From Vespula vulgaris (Eukaryota; Arthropoda; Insecta; Hymenoptera; Vespidae), in contig NC_066587.1 in the NCBI RefSeq assembly GCF_905475345.1, forward strand, positions 5,718,070 through 5,782,069: a stretch of DNA of 64,000 bases, in the 5' to 3' direction. The notes beneath the pieces were generated by a model, which ran no database searches, had not been told where the DNA came from, and saw nothing but the letters and a program-made list of their open reading frames with translations. Below are positions 1 to 11,990 of this stretch, in pieces. How positions within the stretch are numbered: the first letter of the stretch is position 1; every line of letters begins with the position of its first letter. The translations under genes and the position numbers were made by a program.

Positions 1-797
1 AATGCATGGATAACGTACGCGACGAAGGGAAGAAGAAAATACTTTAGTGGAATGCGTAGAGCCTCGGCAAGGTGCACCAGCCGTCTCTCACAATGGCCTC
101 TGATGAATACACCTATACATTTACATGGCAAATGCCTTCTTTTCCACGAACGACTCCTTCAGAGATATACAACCTTCCTCCCGACTTTTGAATATCTACA
201 AACTAAATTTTCTAACCGAAAGAAAAATTCCTTTCCCTCGAGTGATCCTATCGTTGATATAAAAATAAAACTCATAAAACATTTCGACGTTTACCATAGA
301 TTCGCTTTCAAATATTAATACGTACTTCAACGATTTCGAAATATCATCTGTAGGCTCTCCGAGTACACATATATATATGTACGTTCTACGATAAGGTTTT
401 ATTAACTTATAATGTTAAAAAAATAAGTCAATTTAACGAGAGATTTATATAAACATTTTTGAAGAATTTACGAAACAGTAAATTTTACAATATTCTACTT
501 ATTAGGATAGTTCTCCGTTTTACTCTCTTTATTTCTCTGTTTCTATCTTTCGCTTTCACACTCTATTCGTTGCATCCTTATTAAGCGTCGACTGAAATTC
601 TCTCCTGGCTCGGTCCCTTTAAACTGCACAGAGTGGCACAGTTTACACGCGACCTTGCTCTTAGTAATAGTATATGAAGCGACGCCACGTTCTCTACGCA
701 ATACGACAGCTCGTAGTAGTATACTCGACGAAGAGGGGTGGGTTCTTGTCCCGGAATTAATTAACCTACAACCCTTCTATGCCAAGCTATTTCACTT

Positions 798-800
<3 letters not shown>

Positions 801-832
<32 letters not shown>
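801..832 (+). repeat. (TC)n microsatellite
   Basis: An almost pure TC array, followed by further CT-rich sequence to about 1000. Open frames through it are Ser/Leu-rich artefacts. Confidence 0.9.
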
Positions 833-836
<4 letters not shown>

Positions 837-2167
837 ACACTCTCTCACTCGCTTACTTTGGAAGCACCGAGCGTGCCAGCCATTTTGTCCTCGACTCTCG
901 CTCTCGAAATTCCATTACCCACTTTCTCCAGCCCTCGAAAGCAGCTCTCTTCATCTATCCTCTCCTCCTCTACCTCCCTCATACTATACCCCTCGTTTCG
1001 TTCCTTCCATCCAACAGCGTCATTCACGCGCAGTTTAACCCCTTACTTCCGGTCAGAACTTTCCCTTTATCGTACAACGCTCGAGTTAAGTCTATACACG
1101 ACCAACGACGTAATTTTCTTGCATATTCCAACTTTCTTCCGAGTGACAAGATTTAAATACGAGAAATAAATAAAAAATTATATACTGATTAAGAATCAAA
1201 TTGTTTTGCCAGGAAAATGACTGATTTTTAACATTTCAATGATCGATTTCAAATTGCATGAAAATCATTGAATCAACGAACGACAAGCATATTATTTCTT
1301 TCTCTAATCTTTATATATGTATACATATATATCTTTTTTTTTCTCTTTAATTATAATGACATTAATTTTAGACAATATTTGATTCTAAAAGAAAATATAA
1401 CGAACGGAGAAAGAGAAGAGTACACGTGGTTAAAGGTTTTCCATGTGACTGTTGAAGGAACTCTCGTAGAAGACAGGATAAAACGCGATGCTAGAGCTTT
1501 TATTAATATTCCACCCCATCTACCGATTATCCAGCCCTCCGAAGTCTTAAAGAGATTGCGGGAAGAACGGTAGTTGGAGGGAGAACGTGAGAAAGGAGAA
1601 TCATTGCGGAATATCCGTAGCTTGGCTACGGAATGAAGGAAAAAAGAAAAAGACAAAGTATGAAAGTCGTCTTGGTGGTGTCCTAAAAGGAGGAGAAAGA
1701 GACACGACCTACCCTAACTTCACTCGAGCCACGTACTTAACACCCCATTTAAACGCGAACTACGATATCTACTTAACATTCATTGAATGTAATTATATAA
1801 TTAATTTATTATTATAAACACTTATAAAATATACTTTATACGAACGATAAACAATGATATTAAAAAAAACGAAGAACGTGGAAAATAAAAGAAAATATAT
1901 AATAATAAACAACCTATCGTTAGTATCGTTGGTCGAAGTCAAAGAAACGTAAGACGACACCTAAGTTGAACGAAGAGAAAAAGGAAACGGGCAAAGTGGC
2001 AGCGGTAGAAACCACGAAACATATTTATTCAGTAAGTTCACTATCCGACACGATGCAGTGCGGCATTCGCATGAGTAATCTGCAAACTTTCTTAGGAAAA
2101 CTTGCGCTCGAGTACCTACCGGGGAGTGGAGTAAAGGAGAGTGGGAAAGAGAGACAGATAGAAAGAA

Positions 2168-2173
<6 letters not shown>

Positions 2174-2206
<33 letters not shown>
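2174..2206 (+). repeat. (GA)n microsatellite
   Basis: Pure GA array inside a longer purine run beginning near 2150. Confidence 0.9.
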
Positions 2207-2211
<5 letters not shown>

Positions 2212-2318
2212 GGAACTGCTGGAGATGCCGGTGGTTACTTTCAACCCCTCTTCTATGCGAAGGCGCGAGAGGAAAAGAGGTGAAAGTATTCAACCTGGAG
2301 GTTGAACCGCTCACGTTG

Positions 2319-2475
2319 CTTCTCTTCTACTTCTACTTCTTCTTTTTCTTCTTCTTCTTGTTCTTGTTCTTCTTCTTCTTCTCTTCTTCTTCTTCTCTTC
2401 TTCTTCTTCTTCTTCTTCTCTTTCTCTTTCTTTTTCTTTTTCTTGTTCTTCTTGTTCTTCTTCTTTCTCTACTTT
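2319..2475 (+). repeat. Long (TTC)-rich polypyrimidine tract
   Basis: About 155 bases of nearly pure pyrimidine built from TTC, TTTC and TTG-interrupted units. Such tracts can form triplex DNA. Confidence 0.85.
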
Positions 2476-3608
2476 CTGCGGCTCTTCGGCGTCTTCCTTC
2501 CTACTTCCACTGTAGGGATTTAGCTTCTCTTCCAAGCAGCCCTTCAGCGCTCTCACATCTATTATCATATTTCACGGGAGAGACTCGAAAACAGCCAGAT
2601 TTATGAACGGACTTCCGGCCAAATAAACACGAGCCGCGAGCCCGCCTTCGGCATCCAAGGAATGCTCGAGTGACAGGATGCGAAATGGACCGACTTCAAC
2701 GATCACCCCTGTCAGAGTTCGAGGACATTGTAAAATCATTTTTTTTTCCTTTGTTTCTTTTTTGTTTCCTTTTTTTTCTTATCCTTGCAAAGGACAAACT
2801 CTTCACCGATACAATATAGACGTCCTCTTCGAAGGAAGCTGTAATTTTATACGCGGATCAAATTGTTTTCAGACTCAAATCAAGCCCTCGGGAAATACTT
2901 ATAGTCGAGTTTATATAAGGCGCAACCCTTGTCGATTTGAGGAACCCTCGATCGGCGTAAACATCGATACCTTTTCCCGCGCAAATGCAAAAATTAGCAT
3001 AAGTCAGTTGACACTATATATAACTCCTTTTTATAGCTCATACATTTAGGCTCAATCATTTTCCCATAAAAAGATTAAAGATACGATGTTCCTTCGTAAA
3101 CATTTGACAGCTACTCACCCTTAAATAGAACTTCGATAAATGATTATCCTCGTAGGCATCGAATTCCACCAAGCGACGAATAAAATGTAATATTCAATTG
3201 AGAAATATCATCGAGGAATGAATAAAGTAAAAAAAACGTATTCACACGCATAGTTCGACGACGTGGACCGAAGAATAGATTCATGCGCGACGAGAAACCA
3301 TAAGACTACTGCAGGAGCACGTGATATCGAAGGAGATTTTCGTCCTCGAAATTCGAGAAAGACAGGCGCACGCATACTCGCGAAAGAATCTTCGTAAAAA
3401 GCACGTGCACATTTATCGGAAAAAATAGCACCCAATCAGGGACGTAGACCGTGTGCACCTCGCCCCCTACGCGGTTAAAGCGCGTGTGTCTATGGAATTT
3501 GGTACGGTCGCCATGACAACCCCGTACCGTTCTTCCAGGGATGGTCACATCACAGGGAATTTCGCCTACTCGCTCCCTTTCTTTTCTTCTTCCTTCTTTT
3601 TCTCCCTT

Positions 3609-3631
3609 TCTCTCTCTCTCTCTCTCTCTCT
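3609..3631 (+). repeat. (TC)n microsatellite
   Basis: Pure TC array within a pyrimidine-rich stretch from about 3575 to 3660. Confidence 0.85.
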
Positions 3632-4630
3632 TATATTATATTTTTCTCTATTCTTTTCTAGGACAAAACGATATGATATTTATGCACACTTCTTTTCGTC
3701 TTCGATTCTTTATCAGCATTAACTTGCGTCGGTAAAAAAGAATACATAGATTTTCATGAAAAATAGGTCGTGAAGTACGTACATAGATACTCGATATTGT
3801 TACAAACGAGACGAGGTAGAAAAGTAAAATGAAGATTTACATCGAAGTATATTTATTATATAATACATTGTTATATTATACTTCCATCTCTCGAAAAGAA
3901 TTTATTATGTTATAAATCTATCTGTTATACATTTTACCGACGTCTCTGTTGTATTTACGGATATGTTATTTTAAATGCAGGAACCATTTGCGCGAACCAC
4001 GTATGTGATGTATGTGCATAGAAGAAAAAATGTAACAGACAAAATTATCGGATCGTAATGCATATCTAAAATAAATATTACGCGACTATGAAAACGTGCG
4101 GAATTGAATGAAATTAAAATATGATTCCCGAGACATTCTTCTTCTCTCTCTCTCTTTTCTATCTTCCTTTCTTCCTTTTTGTTTCTTTTTTTTAAACAAG
4201 TACAAAAAAAAACGACGAAATTTTTTACGATCCCTGACATTATTATTCTCAATATTTTAACATATTTTTATATCGATACGATATACGAGAACGGGATGAT
4301 GATATAGCGTGTATTATATAATTTATAAAGAAGAGTATATCTCTCAAGAGAGAAAATGGCTAAACACCATACTGGCTGAAAATTTCAACTCGCATGGTCG
4401 CATTTATACACGTTTCGTTTCCACGCACCCTGTAGTATACTCGAGATACGTAGGAGGGAATAGTAGGATGGCGTACGACCCCACCAAGGCGGACGAGAAT
4501 CGATCATACGTGATGGGAGTTTTATTCTTATTGGCAGGACTAAGGCAGCCCTCAGGCTCTCGAGAATTTTCTTTGCTGACTGTACACGAAATAAGAGAGA
4601 AAGAAGGAAAAAAGAAGAAGAAGAGAGAAG

Positions 4631-4652
4631 GAGAGAGAGAGAGAGAGAGAGA
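4631..4652 (+). repeat. (GA)n microsatellite
   Basis: GA array within a purine run from about 4590 to 4680. Confidence 0.85.
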
Positions 4653-5660
4653 AAGGAGAGAAAGAGAGGAGAAAGAGGATCTCGAGTACTCGTCGTTACG
4701 TAAGACCGAAGACAACCGATCAAACTCTCTTCTGTCTAGAAAAAATTGTTTTGGCCGCGTGTCATTGAAGGGGAATCACCTTTCTTATATCGCCCTATGA
4801 GAAAGGTCTATCGTAATCGATAAAAAACCGATCATCGTTCCTTTCAACAGGATCGACTCGTTCGTTTATGCATAGCTTCCGAATTCCGATTAGTTTTCTC
4901 TTCCACGATGTGAACGCGTTACAAAACTCAAATCTAACGTCGAGTTTTAGTTGTATCAATCGCAGCTCGCATTTATGTATATATATATACATATATTTCT
5001 TTTCTTTCTTTTTTTTTTGCTATAAAATCAAAGTCCAAGAAAAAAGTGTGGAAAGTGGGTAGTCCAGCTTTTCAAGTTGCAATTCGACGCTTTTTTTACA
5101 GACTTCTCAGTCATCCCCGAAGAGTATCAGAGATATCGAGTTTTACTTCTAGCGGAATCTCGAGCAACCAACCCACCTCCTCCCTCAAACCCTTCTTCCT
5201 ACGAATGTCCCACATGGATTTACGAAGGAAATTCGCACGAGGATTTTTTACCTCAAGCTACGATTCGATATCGCTTTATGGAAGTTCCTAGTGCGACCTT
5301 ATCCTCGATGGTGTACTTAATAAACTAAATTCGAAGGGTCGAAGAGAATGTTACTCGTCGACGAGCGAACCGTGTCACTTCACATATACAGATACATACG
5401 TATGCATATCAGCTAGCATGTATGGGAACAAAGCAAGAAAACGAAAAAAGAAGGCGCATGTTTTTTTCTGAGTGGGTGGGACCAGAAAGAAGGCCCTAGG
5501 AGCCCGCCTTTATCCACCCCCTTGGAAACTCGTGTGTTTGGACTCCCTAGATACGGTACACGCATGTGAGGCCAGGAGCACACACTCGCCTTCACGTATT
5601 GATTCCATTCTCGTTCTGGGGACTTCCTCTCCCCCTTCGCATTCCGCTCCTTCTCCCCCA

Positions 5661-5720
5661 CTCTCTCTTTCTCTCTCTCTCTCTCTCTCGTTCTCTTGCT
5701 CTCTCTCTCTCTCTCTCTGT
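5661..5720 (+). repeat. (CT)n compound microsatellite
   Basis: Two CT arrays separated by GTTCTCTTG. A further CT array lies at 5915-5934. Confidence 0.85.
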
Positions 5721-5914
5721 CTCACTCCTGTTCTTCTAGCCTCCCTGCTTCCACGCCACCTTTCTTTCGTCTTTTCCATCTCTGTTGCTCTTCCGGATGG
5801 AACCAACCCCGTCGTTCGCTTCCAACCCTCCCATCCCTCGCCACATCCCGTGATCTGAATTCTTTCTATTTTCCGTACATCCCTCGTCGTACCACACCCT
5901 CCTGCCATCCAAAG

Positions 5915-5934
5915 TCTCTCTCTCTCTCTCTCTC
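5915..5934 (+). repeat. (TC)n microsatellite
   Basis: Pure TC array about 200 bases beyond the compound array at 5661-5720. Confidence 0.85.
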
Positions 5935-7080
5935 TTACTCTTCTACCCTCTCGAGTTTTATTCCTTACTCGACATTGTTACCAACGTGCATCCATCCCAG
6001 TATTCTCCTTCAGCAATCCTCCGCTAGCGAGGCGAACGTTGCGCTAAGAGAGGATCCTCTTGATCGCGAAATGATATATGACGTCGCGCATTTCCCCGAT
6101 ATACATAAAAGAAGAGAATTTATGAGACGATCGAGCCGAAGCTTCTCACGGATTCCGTCGGATTAATTTGTAGATTAAGTTACCGTTCCTACGCAGGTTG
6201 ATAATCGATAAAGACGAATGAAAAATAGTTCGATCGGCATTTTCGATGAATTATCGTCAAAAAAATAAGTACGAATACAGATTATATGTGATTGAAAGTA
6301 TTTTTTGATCGATCGAAATAAAAGGGTATTAAGAAAATTGGAAAGGCCAATGAATTCGTTTAACAAGTGGTTGCACGAACGGTGAGCGAGCAAAGAGAGA
6401 AAGAAAAATAGTGGAAGCAAGTGGTAACAAGGTGAGGCCTTTAAGTCGAGATTAGAATCTCCCTCGTGCCGTCTCATTCTTCCTCCTTTTCGAGCTTTAT
6501 CGTTCTTTCTCTCGAAGCAGCTGACGTAATTTAATTCCCTTGGAAGGGAAGCAGAGATGCGCTTACCACGACCTACCCTTACACATTAATTATAAAGGGG
6601 AATCTGCGCGTTCCATCTCTCTTTCTCTTTCTCTCTTTCTCATTTTACTCTTGAAAAGCACTTTCTCTTTCTCTATCTCTCCTCGACTGTAAATGTACCA
6701 CGGTTCTTCGTTCGTTCGAGTTTCACGCGACCTTGACTTCTTAAATGAGAGTTAGAAATGTAGTACAGATAAAAGCGAACATCAAAATCGAAAGCTACAC
6801 TTTTGAGAAATTTTCAAAAGCAATTAATGGACTAAGAAAAAAGAAATGAAATCATTCGTTTTCTATCGATATAAAATGAAAGTTTATATAGAATGTAAAA
6901 GCAAAAAATGAGAGAAAGAAAGAGAAACGTATTTCGGGATGCATCCACACTTCTTCCAGAATTCACGACAAAATTTCATTCTCTCGCGACGTACATCTCA
7001 TCGCTCGAGCGATATCGAGAAACGCGCTCACCTGTCGGTGTGTACACCTGTGCGCGCGAGTCCGCACAAACAGACAAACA

Positions 7081-7620
7081 CTTTGGTGGGTAGGAGCGCG
7101 TGGCCGATAAGGGTTTGCGCGCACGGTTCTCGAGACGAGGCCGGGACATATCTACGATATTGGATGTAGGAAGAGGAGGGTATACACCGGAGAAGTAGAG
7201 AGAGAAAGAGACAGACAGACAGAGAGAATATAGAGAGATGGAGGGAGAGAGGATGGTGGAGTCGAGGGGATCGCTACGACGACCTGGAGAGGAACCGAAG
7301 GGTGGGTGGTTAAGGGTGGTTGTAGAGAGAAGAAGAAGAAGTGGAGGAGGAGGCCCGTGGATGTCGGGACGTCAGTGTCGGGAGTCCGGGATGCGAAGGA
7401 AGGAATACAAGTCCCACTCGCTCCCAGGGGGTGAGCAGAGTGGAATGAGTGAGTAGAATCGCGGAATAGGATGGAGTCTGAGGGTGCGCCGCTGAGGCAA
7501 AACTCGTACGCTCTCCTTCCATCTCTTCTCCTTCTCTTCCTCTTACTACCAACGCCCAAATCGCTTTCTATACGGAGCACGTATGTGTGACTCCCCTACC
7601 AACCTGTATTCGGCATCCAA
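7081..7620. other. CpG-rich, purine-biased block
   Basis: This block is clearly richer in G and CpG than its surroundings, with GA- and GGA-rich plus-strand sequence. Such blocks in AT-rich insect DNA are sometimes promoters or untranslated first exons, but I see no TATA box, start codon context or splice donor good enough to call one. Confidence 0.4.
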
Positions 7621-8189
7621 AGTATAAATAAAACACAGAACGCCGCCGTTCCTATCGTTTGGCTAATGGGAACGAATGGAAGGGTTCGTTTCTTTTTAAA
7701 TAAATCGCATCGAACCATACCGTATTCGATCGTTCCGATTAATTTCTCTCGTGAATCATTAAAGAAACTAAATATCATCGTTGATATTGGGATTGGTTGC
7801 TATAGAATTTCTCTATTTGAAATAAAAAAAAAAATCAAAATACCTACATGTGTCATCTACGTCGTTGATAGGTACCACGAAGGACTTCGATTTTCTAAAT
7901 TCGACTTTAAAACCCTCGCAACCGACTCGACAGCCTTCTGCCAATAACGTCGGCTCAAGCCCCTCCCCCCCTTTCTATTACGTTACCTACCCTATCCTAC
8001 TATTCTTACTATCCTATGCCTTTCCCTGCTCCTCCTACACGTTCGCCCTTTTCCTCTCTTCTCCGGCGACGGCGGCATCCGTCTCTCTGCCAAGTTCTTC
8101 TTCCGAGCTTGGCGGCTGCTGATGTGCCCTCGGGTTCGGCCCGACGGACAGGCAGACGTTTGAAATCTCGTATCGTCTCTCGTCGTATT

Positions 8190-8296
8190 CTCTTTCTTTC
8201 TTTCTCTCTCTCTCTCTATTTCTTTCTTTTTCTTTTTCTCTTTCTCTCGCTACATCTCCCTCTAACGTGCTAGCTCGTTCCATTCTACCCTCTATT

Positions 8297-8328
<32 letters not shown>

Positions 8329-8332
8329 TCAC
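8190..8332 (+). repeat. CT-rich tract with (TC)n core
   Basis: TTTC and TC units, with a pure array at about 8298-8321. Confidence 0.85.
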
Positions 8333-11300
8333 GGCTCCACGCTTATACTCGGTTGAAAGACGTCGACTCAGCTCCCTTGCCTCCCCCACCTTCCATTTCC
8401 ATCTCCCATACTCCCTTTCGACTTTTTTCTCGCTGCGTGCGACGCGACGATTTCGATTCTACGATGACGCCTATCCGAGAATAAGACCGTTCTATAAATT
8501 CTTCCTACCTCCCCATTCGCAATCCTTCGCATCCTTTAATCCGCGTCTAGAAATAAAGGAATCAATATATGTATGTATATTCTCGCGTTAGAATAAAAGT
8601 AGTCGCAGTGCGCACACTGTAGAACTTAGCGAGAGGCATCGGACGTTAAAGAGGAAGGTAAACCTTCTAACTAAGTCTGAAATACTCCGAAATGCTCCGC
8701 TGCTACGGCCGGGCTCTCTACGTGTCTTGCGAATCTTCGCTCCTAACTGAATTTTCCTCCTGAAATATTCACAACGCGTTGCTTCGCTCGTACATATCAC
8801 TCCAGCTTCGCCATCTCGCGAAGAGCCCAATGTCTTTCCTTTCCATCTCTTCTCTTCGTTCGTTCTCTTTTTTTCCTTTTCTTTTCTTCTTCTTCTTCTT
8901 ATTTTCCTTTTCTTTTTTTTTGTCTTCTTCCTCTCCTTTCCTCCTCATCCCTTTCTCTGTTTCTCATTCTTCTACAAAATACATATACAATTTCTGCCAA
9001 TTCAAATACCAGACGGTAATACGTCTGACCTGATTTGTATATTCTCAAATGACAATCTCTTCTTTTCAATACGATATATTCTAACTATTTTCATTTAGTT
9101 TCGAAAAAAAAGGGATACCGTATATCGATCGCGATATACCTACCTTGGTCTTACAGAATAACAAATTTAGTGCGATGATCGAAGGAAAGTAGCAAGACAG
9201 AAAAGCTCCAGAGTATAAAAAGAGGATAGTAAGAGATAGTAATAAGGAATGAGGTATCTCATGGATGAGAAGACGAAGAATAAGAAGAAGGGAAAAATAA
9301 CGGTGGGAGAAGAGAGAAAGAGATGGAACAGAAGTCGTAGGGTCTGGGACAAAGGGGTTTGTATCGAAAGTCGGAATGCAAATGCGAGTAACATCGACAC
9401 GGCATCTCCATTCGAACGGTTCCTAAATTTGTCCTGGCATTCTTCTTATCCCTCTTTCTTCGGTTTCACGATCACGACACTCGCACACATTGCTGGATAT
9501 ACACGAAGAAGGCTTGGTAAAGGAAAAAGAAACGGAGAAAGAAAAGAAAAAAGTGTATTCATTGAAACGGAGCTATACCAAAGAGACATACATGTATAAA
9601 AGAGAAAGAAGATGGAAAAAGGGTGGGAAGGCCAATCAATATGGTATATAGGGTTTAGCATGACAATCAATAATCAAATAAGAGAAACGTCAGTCAGGTT
9701 AAATTTGAGCCTGTGTGAAATTATGTATTATGTGTCTCTGTGTGTGTGTGTGTACGATAAACGTCAATAATATATATGATAAAAATGCTCTTATTTATTA
9801 AATATACATCATAAAATCATATCTTGAAAAAAAAATATCATGATTACGTATCAACGACGAATGATATATCTTGTAAAAGGAAAGAATACGGAGAACGTTG
9901 CTCGCTATACTTACGCATCGTAAGTGGAGACGATGCGAATCCTGTGGGAAAAGACGTTTCGTAAAAATGACAGTGGAAGGATATGGACTCGTCGAGAGGG
10001 TGGAAAAAGAGGTGAATGAGCAGAAGGGGTAGAAAATATACGGACAGAACGACACGATGATTGGGTGGGCGGAGAGCCTCTTCCATATTCCCATGAGCGA
10101 CTTTTTCCTGTTCCGTCACTCACCCGATTGTTTGTATTCGATCAAAATTCTATTATTCCTAACGTGCGTGGGACGAGAAACCATCGTTGAAGCTCGGTGA
10201 TCTCCTCTCGCGACTACGTAAGGCTTTTCCCGATCTCTCTATCCTTCTCTATTATTTTATCCGTGCTTACATTGCCGTGAAATATTTCGAAATACAGAAT
10301 AGGTACACGAGAACGCGTAGTATATGCGTGCGCGTATTTTCTCAAGGACAAAGGAGCAATCGAATAAGTCAAGAAAACGTCGGTGTACGTATTTTTACTT
10401 ACGATTTAGATGGATAAGAAAAGAAAAAAGAAAAAAAAGAAAAGAAAGAAAAATATGTCCGATAACGGACACGGTAAAGGAACCATGTTTGAAAGGGGAT
10501 TGGTAGAAAGGCTAAGGGCAGCAAGCTCTCCCTCAAAATATAATCCAAACCCTCGACGTGTTCTCGCTACCCTCGCTAACCGTCTACAATGCCTACACCA
10601 TCACCGCAAAATTTTCAACGATCTTCGACGACGAAAGATCTACAAGGATTACAAGTCTCACAAGTTCCTTTCTCTCCCTGAGAAATCATCGTTTTCCAAA
10701 TTATCGTTTCGAGCGTCGAATCGTCGCTCCTTATGAAATTACCATGAATACGGAAACTTCTGACGCTCGGGCAAGGCCATGAGCGCAGCCTTTTGGAAAA
10801 TCGACGATATGAAACACTGCCACTTTCCGCTTACGCCCGCGAGAAATGGGAATGGGGAAGAAAGAGCACGGCTTCTTGGCTTTGGCCTCAGCTAAAAATA
10901 TTGAATTCACCCGACTGGAAGACCATAATTCTCCGAAAAATGCGTTCCATTTCGGTGCCGCTAACTGCGAAAGGGATCGCGCTCCAACGAATATAATTAG
11001 CGATCCAGCAACTCTCGTTCATCGTAATTCTTTTATTTTCTTATTTTATTTTTTTTTTCACTTTTGGATCTATCTTGTTTATTCTTATTGCTCTATGATA
11101 AAGCGAAAATTAACTGATACAGTTTGTTATTTTAAAAATAGATATTTATATGTAATAATATAATTTCATTAAAAATGACAAACTATATATCGTTCGGGAC
11201 GATTTGCGTTCCTCTTTCTTTTAAATTTAAATAAATTTTTTCTTTATTTTTATACCTAGAAACGAGATATTCGTCAAGACATTATATAAGAATCTAATCA

Positions 11301-11765
11301 TCGAAAAGAAACTAATGTACAAGAGAAAGATGGAATCTACCGTACGTATGTATAAAAACTAGATACCCAAACATGGATTGAGTTAATACTTATTTACGAG
11401 CAACGCTAGTTACCAATTGAAAAATATCGTAAGACCCAATTACACGGATTTATAAGGTGAAGCGTAAAAGTATGTGTATATACATACAACATCGATACGA
11501 AGTAATAATGTTTCTCCTGAGCGTTCCGATCTTGAGGATTTTAATATATCAATCTTCATTCGATGCGTTTGTATATTTTCAATCAATTACCAATACTTCT
11601 CCTGCGATCGACAACTAGTCGATTAATAAAAAATACGTATTAAAATATCAGTAAACTTTAATGTACGAATACTAGATGTAAGAAAACGCATGCAAAGGAG
11701 TTTGGTGTCGAGGGAAAAATTTCTTGGGAAACTAAAGTTTATCGTGAGATCGGTGCTATCTTGAA

Positions 11766-11845
11766 AGACGAGAAAGAGAAAAAGAAAAAGAGAGAGAGAG
11801 AGAGAGACAGAGAAAGAGAAAGAGACAGAACGAGAGAGATGAGAA
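11766..11845 (+). repeat. GA-rich purine tract
   Basis: AG and AAAG units with a pure AG core at about 11789-11807. Confidence 0.8.
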
Positions 11846-11970
11846 ACGAGAACGAAAGGGGTGTTGCGGTGAAGAAGAAGGGGATGGGGATGGCGTGTTC
11901 CAAGGGTGATAGATTGCCTCCTCGCAAGGACGAGGCAAGCTCTCTTCCAACGGCAGAGGTGATCTCTCTC

Positions 11971-11990
11971 GAGAAAGCTCGAGCTTTCTC
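11971..11990. repeat. Perfect 20-bp palindrome centred on CTCGAG
   Basis: GAGAAAGCTCGAGCTTTCTC reads identically on both strands. It lies among CT/GA-rich sequence, so part of the symmetry is helped by local composition. Confidence 0.8.

Larger units (their letters stand above)
1..7080. other. Non-coding AT-rich DNA with pyrimidine arrays
   Basis: No exon, RNA gene or mobile element that I can support. The stretch alternates AT-rich sequence with CT- and GA-rich arrays listed separately. A moderately CpG-rich part lies at about 5440-5900. Long open frames here run through microsatellites and have Ser/Leu or Arg/Glu bias. Confidence 0.6.

Noticed and set aside
2280..2606. Phe/Leu/Ser-rich open frames resembling membrane proteins
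   Set aside because: They are direct translations of the TTC-rich polypyrimidine tract.
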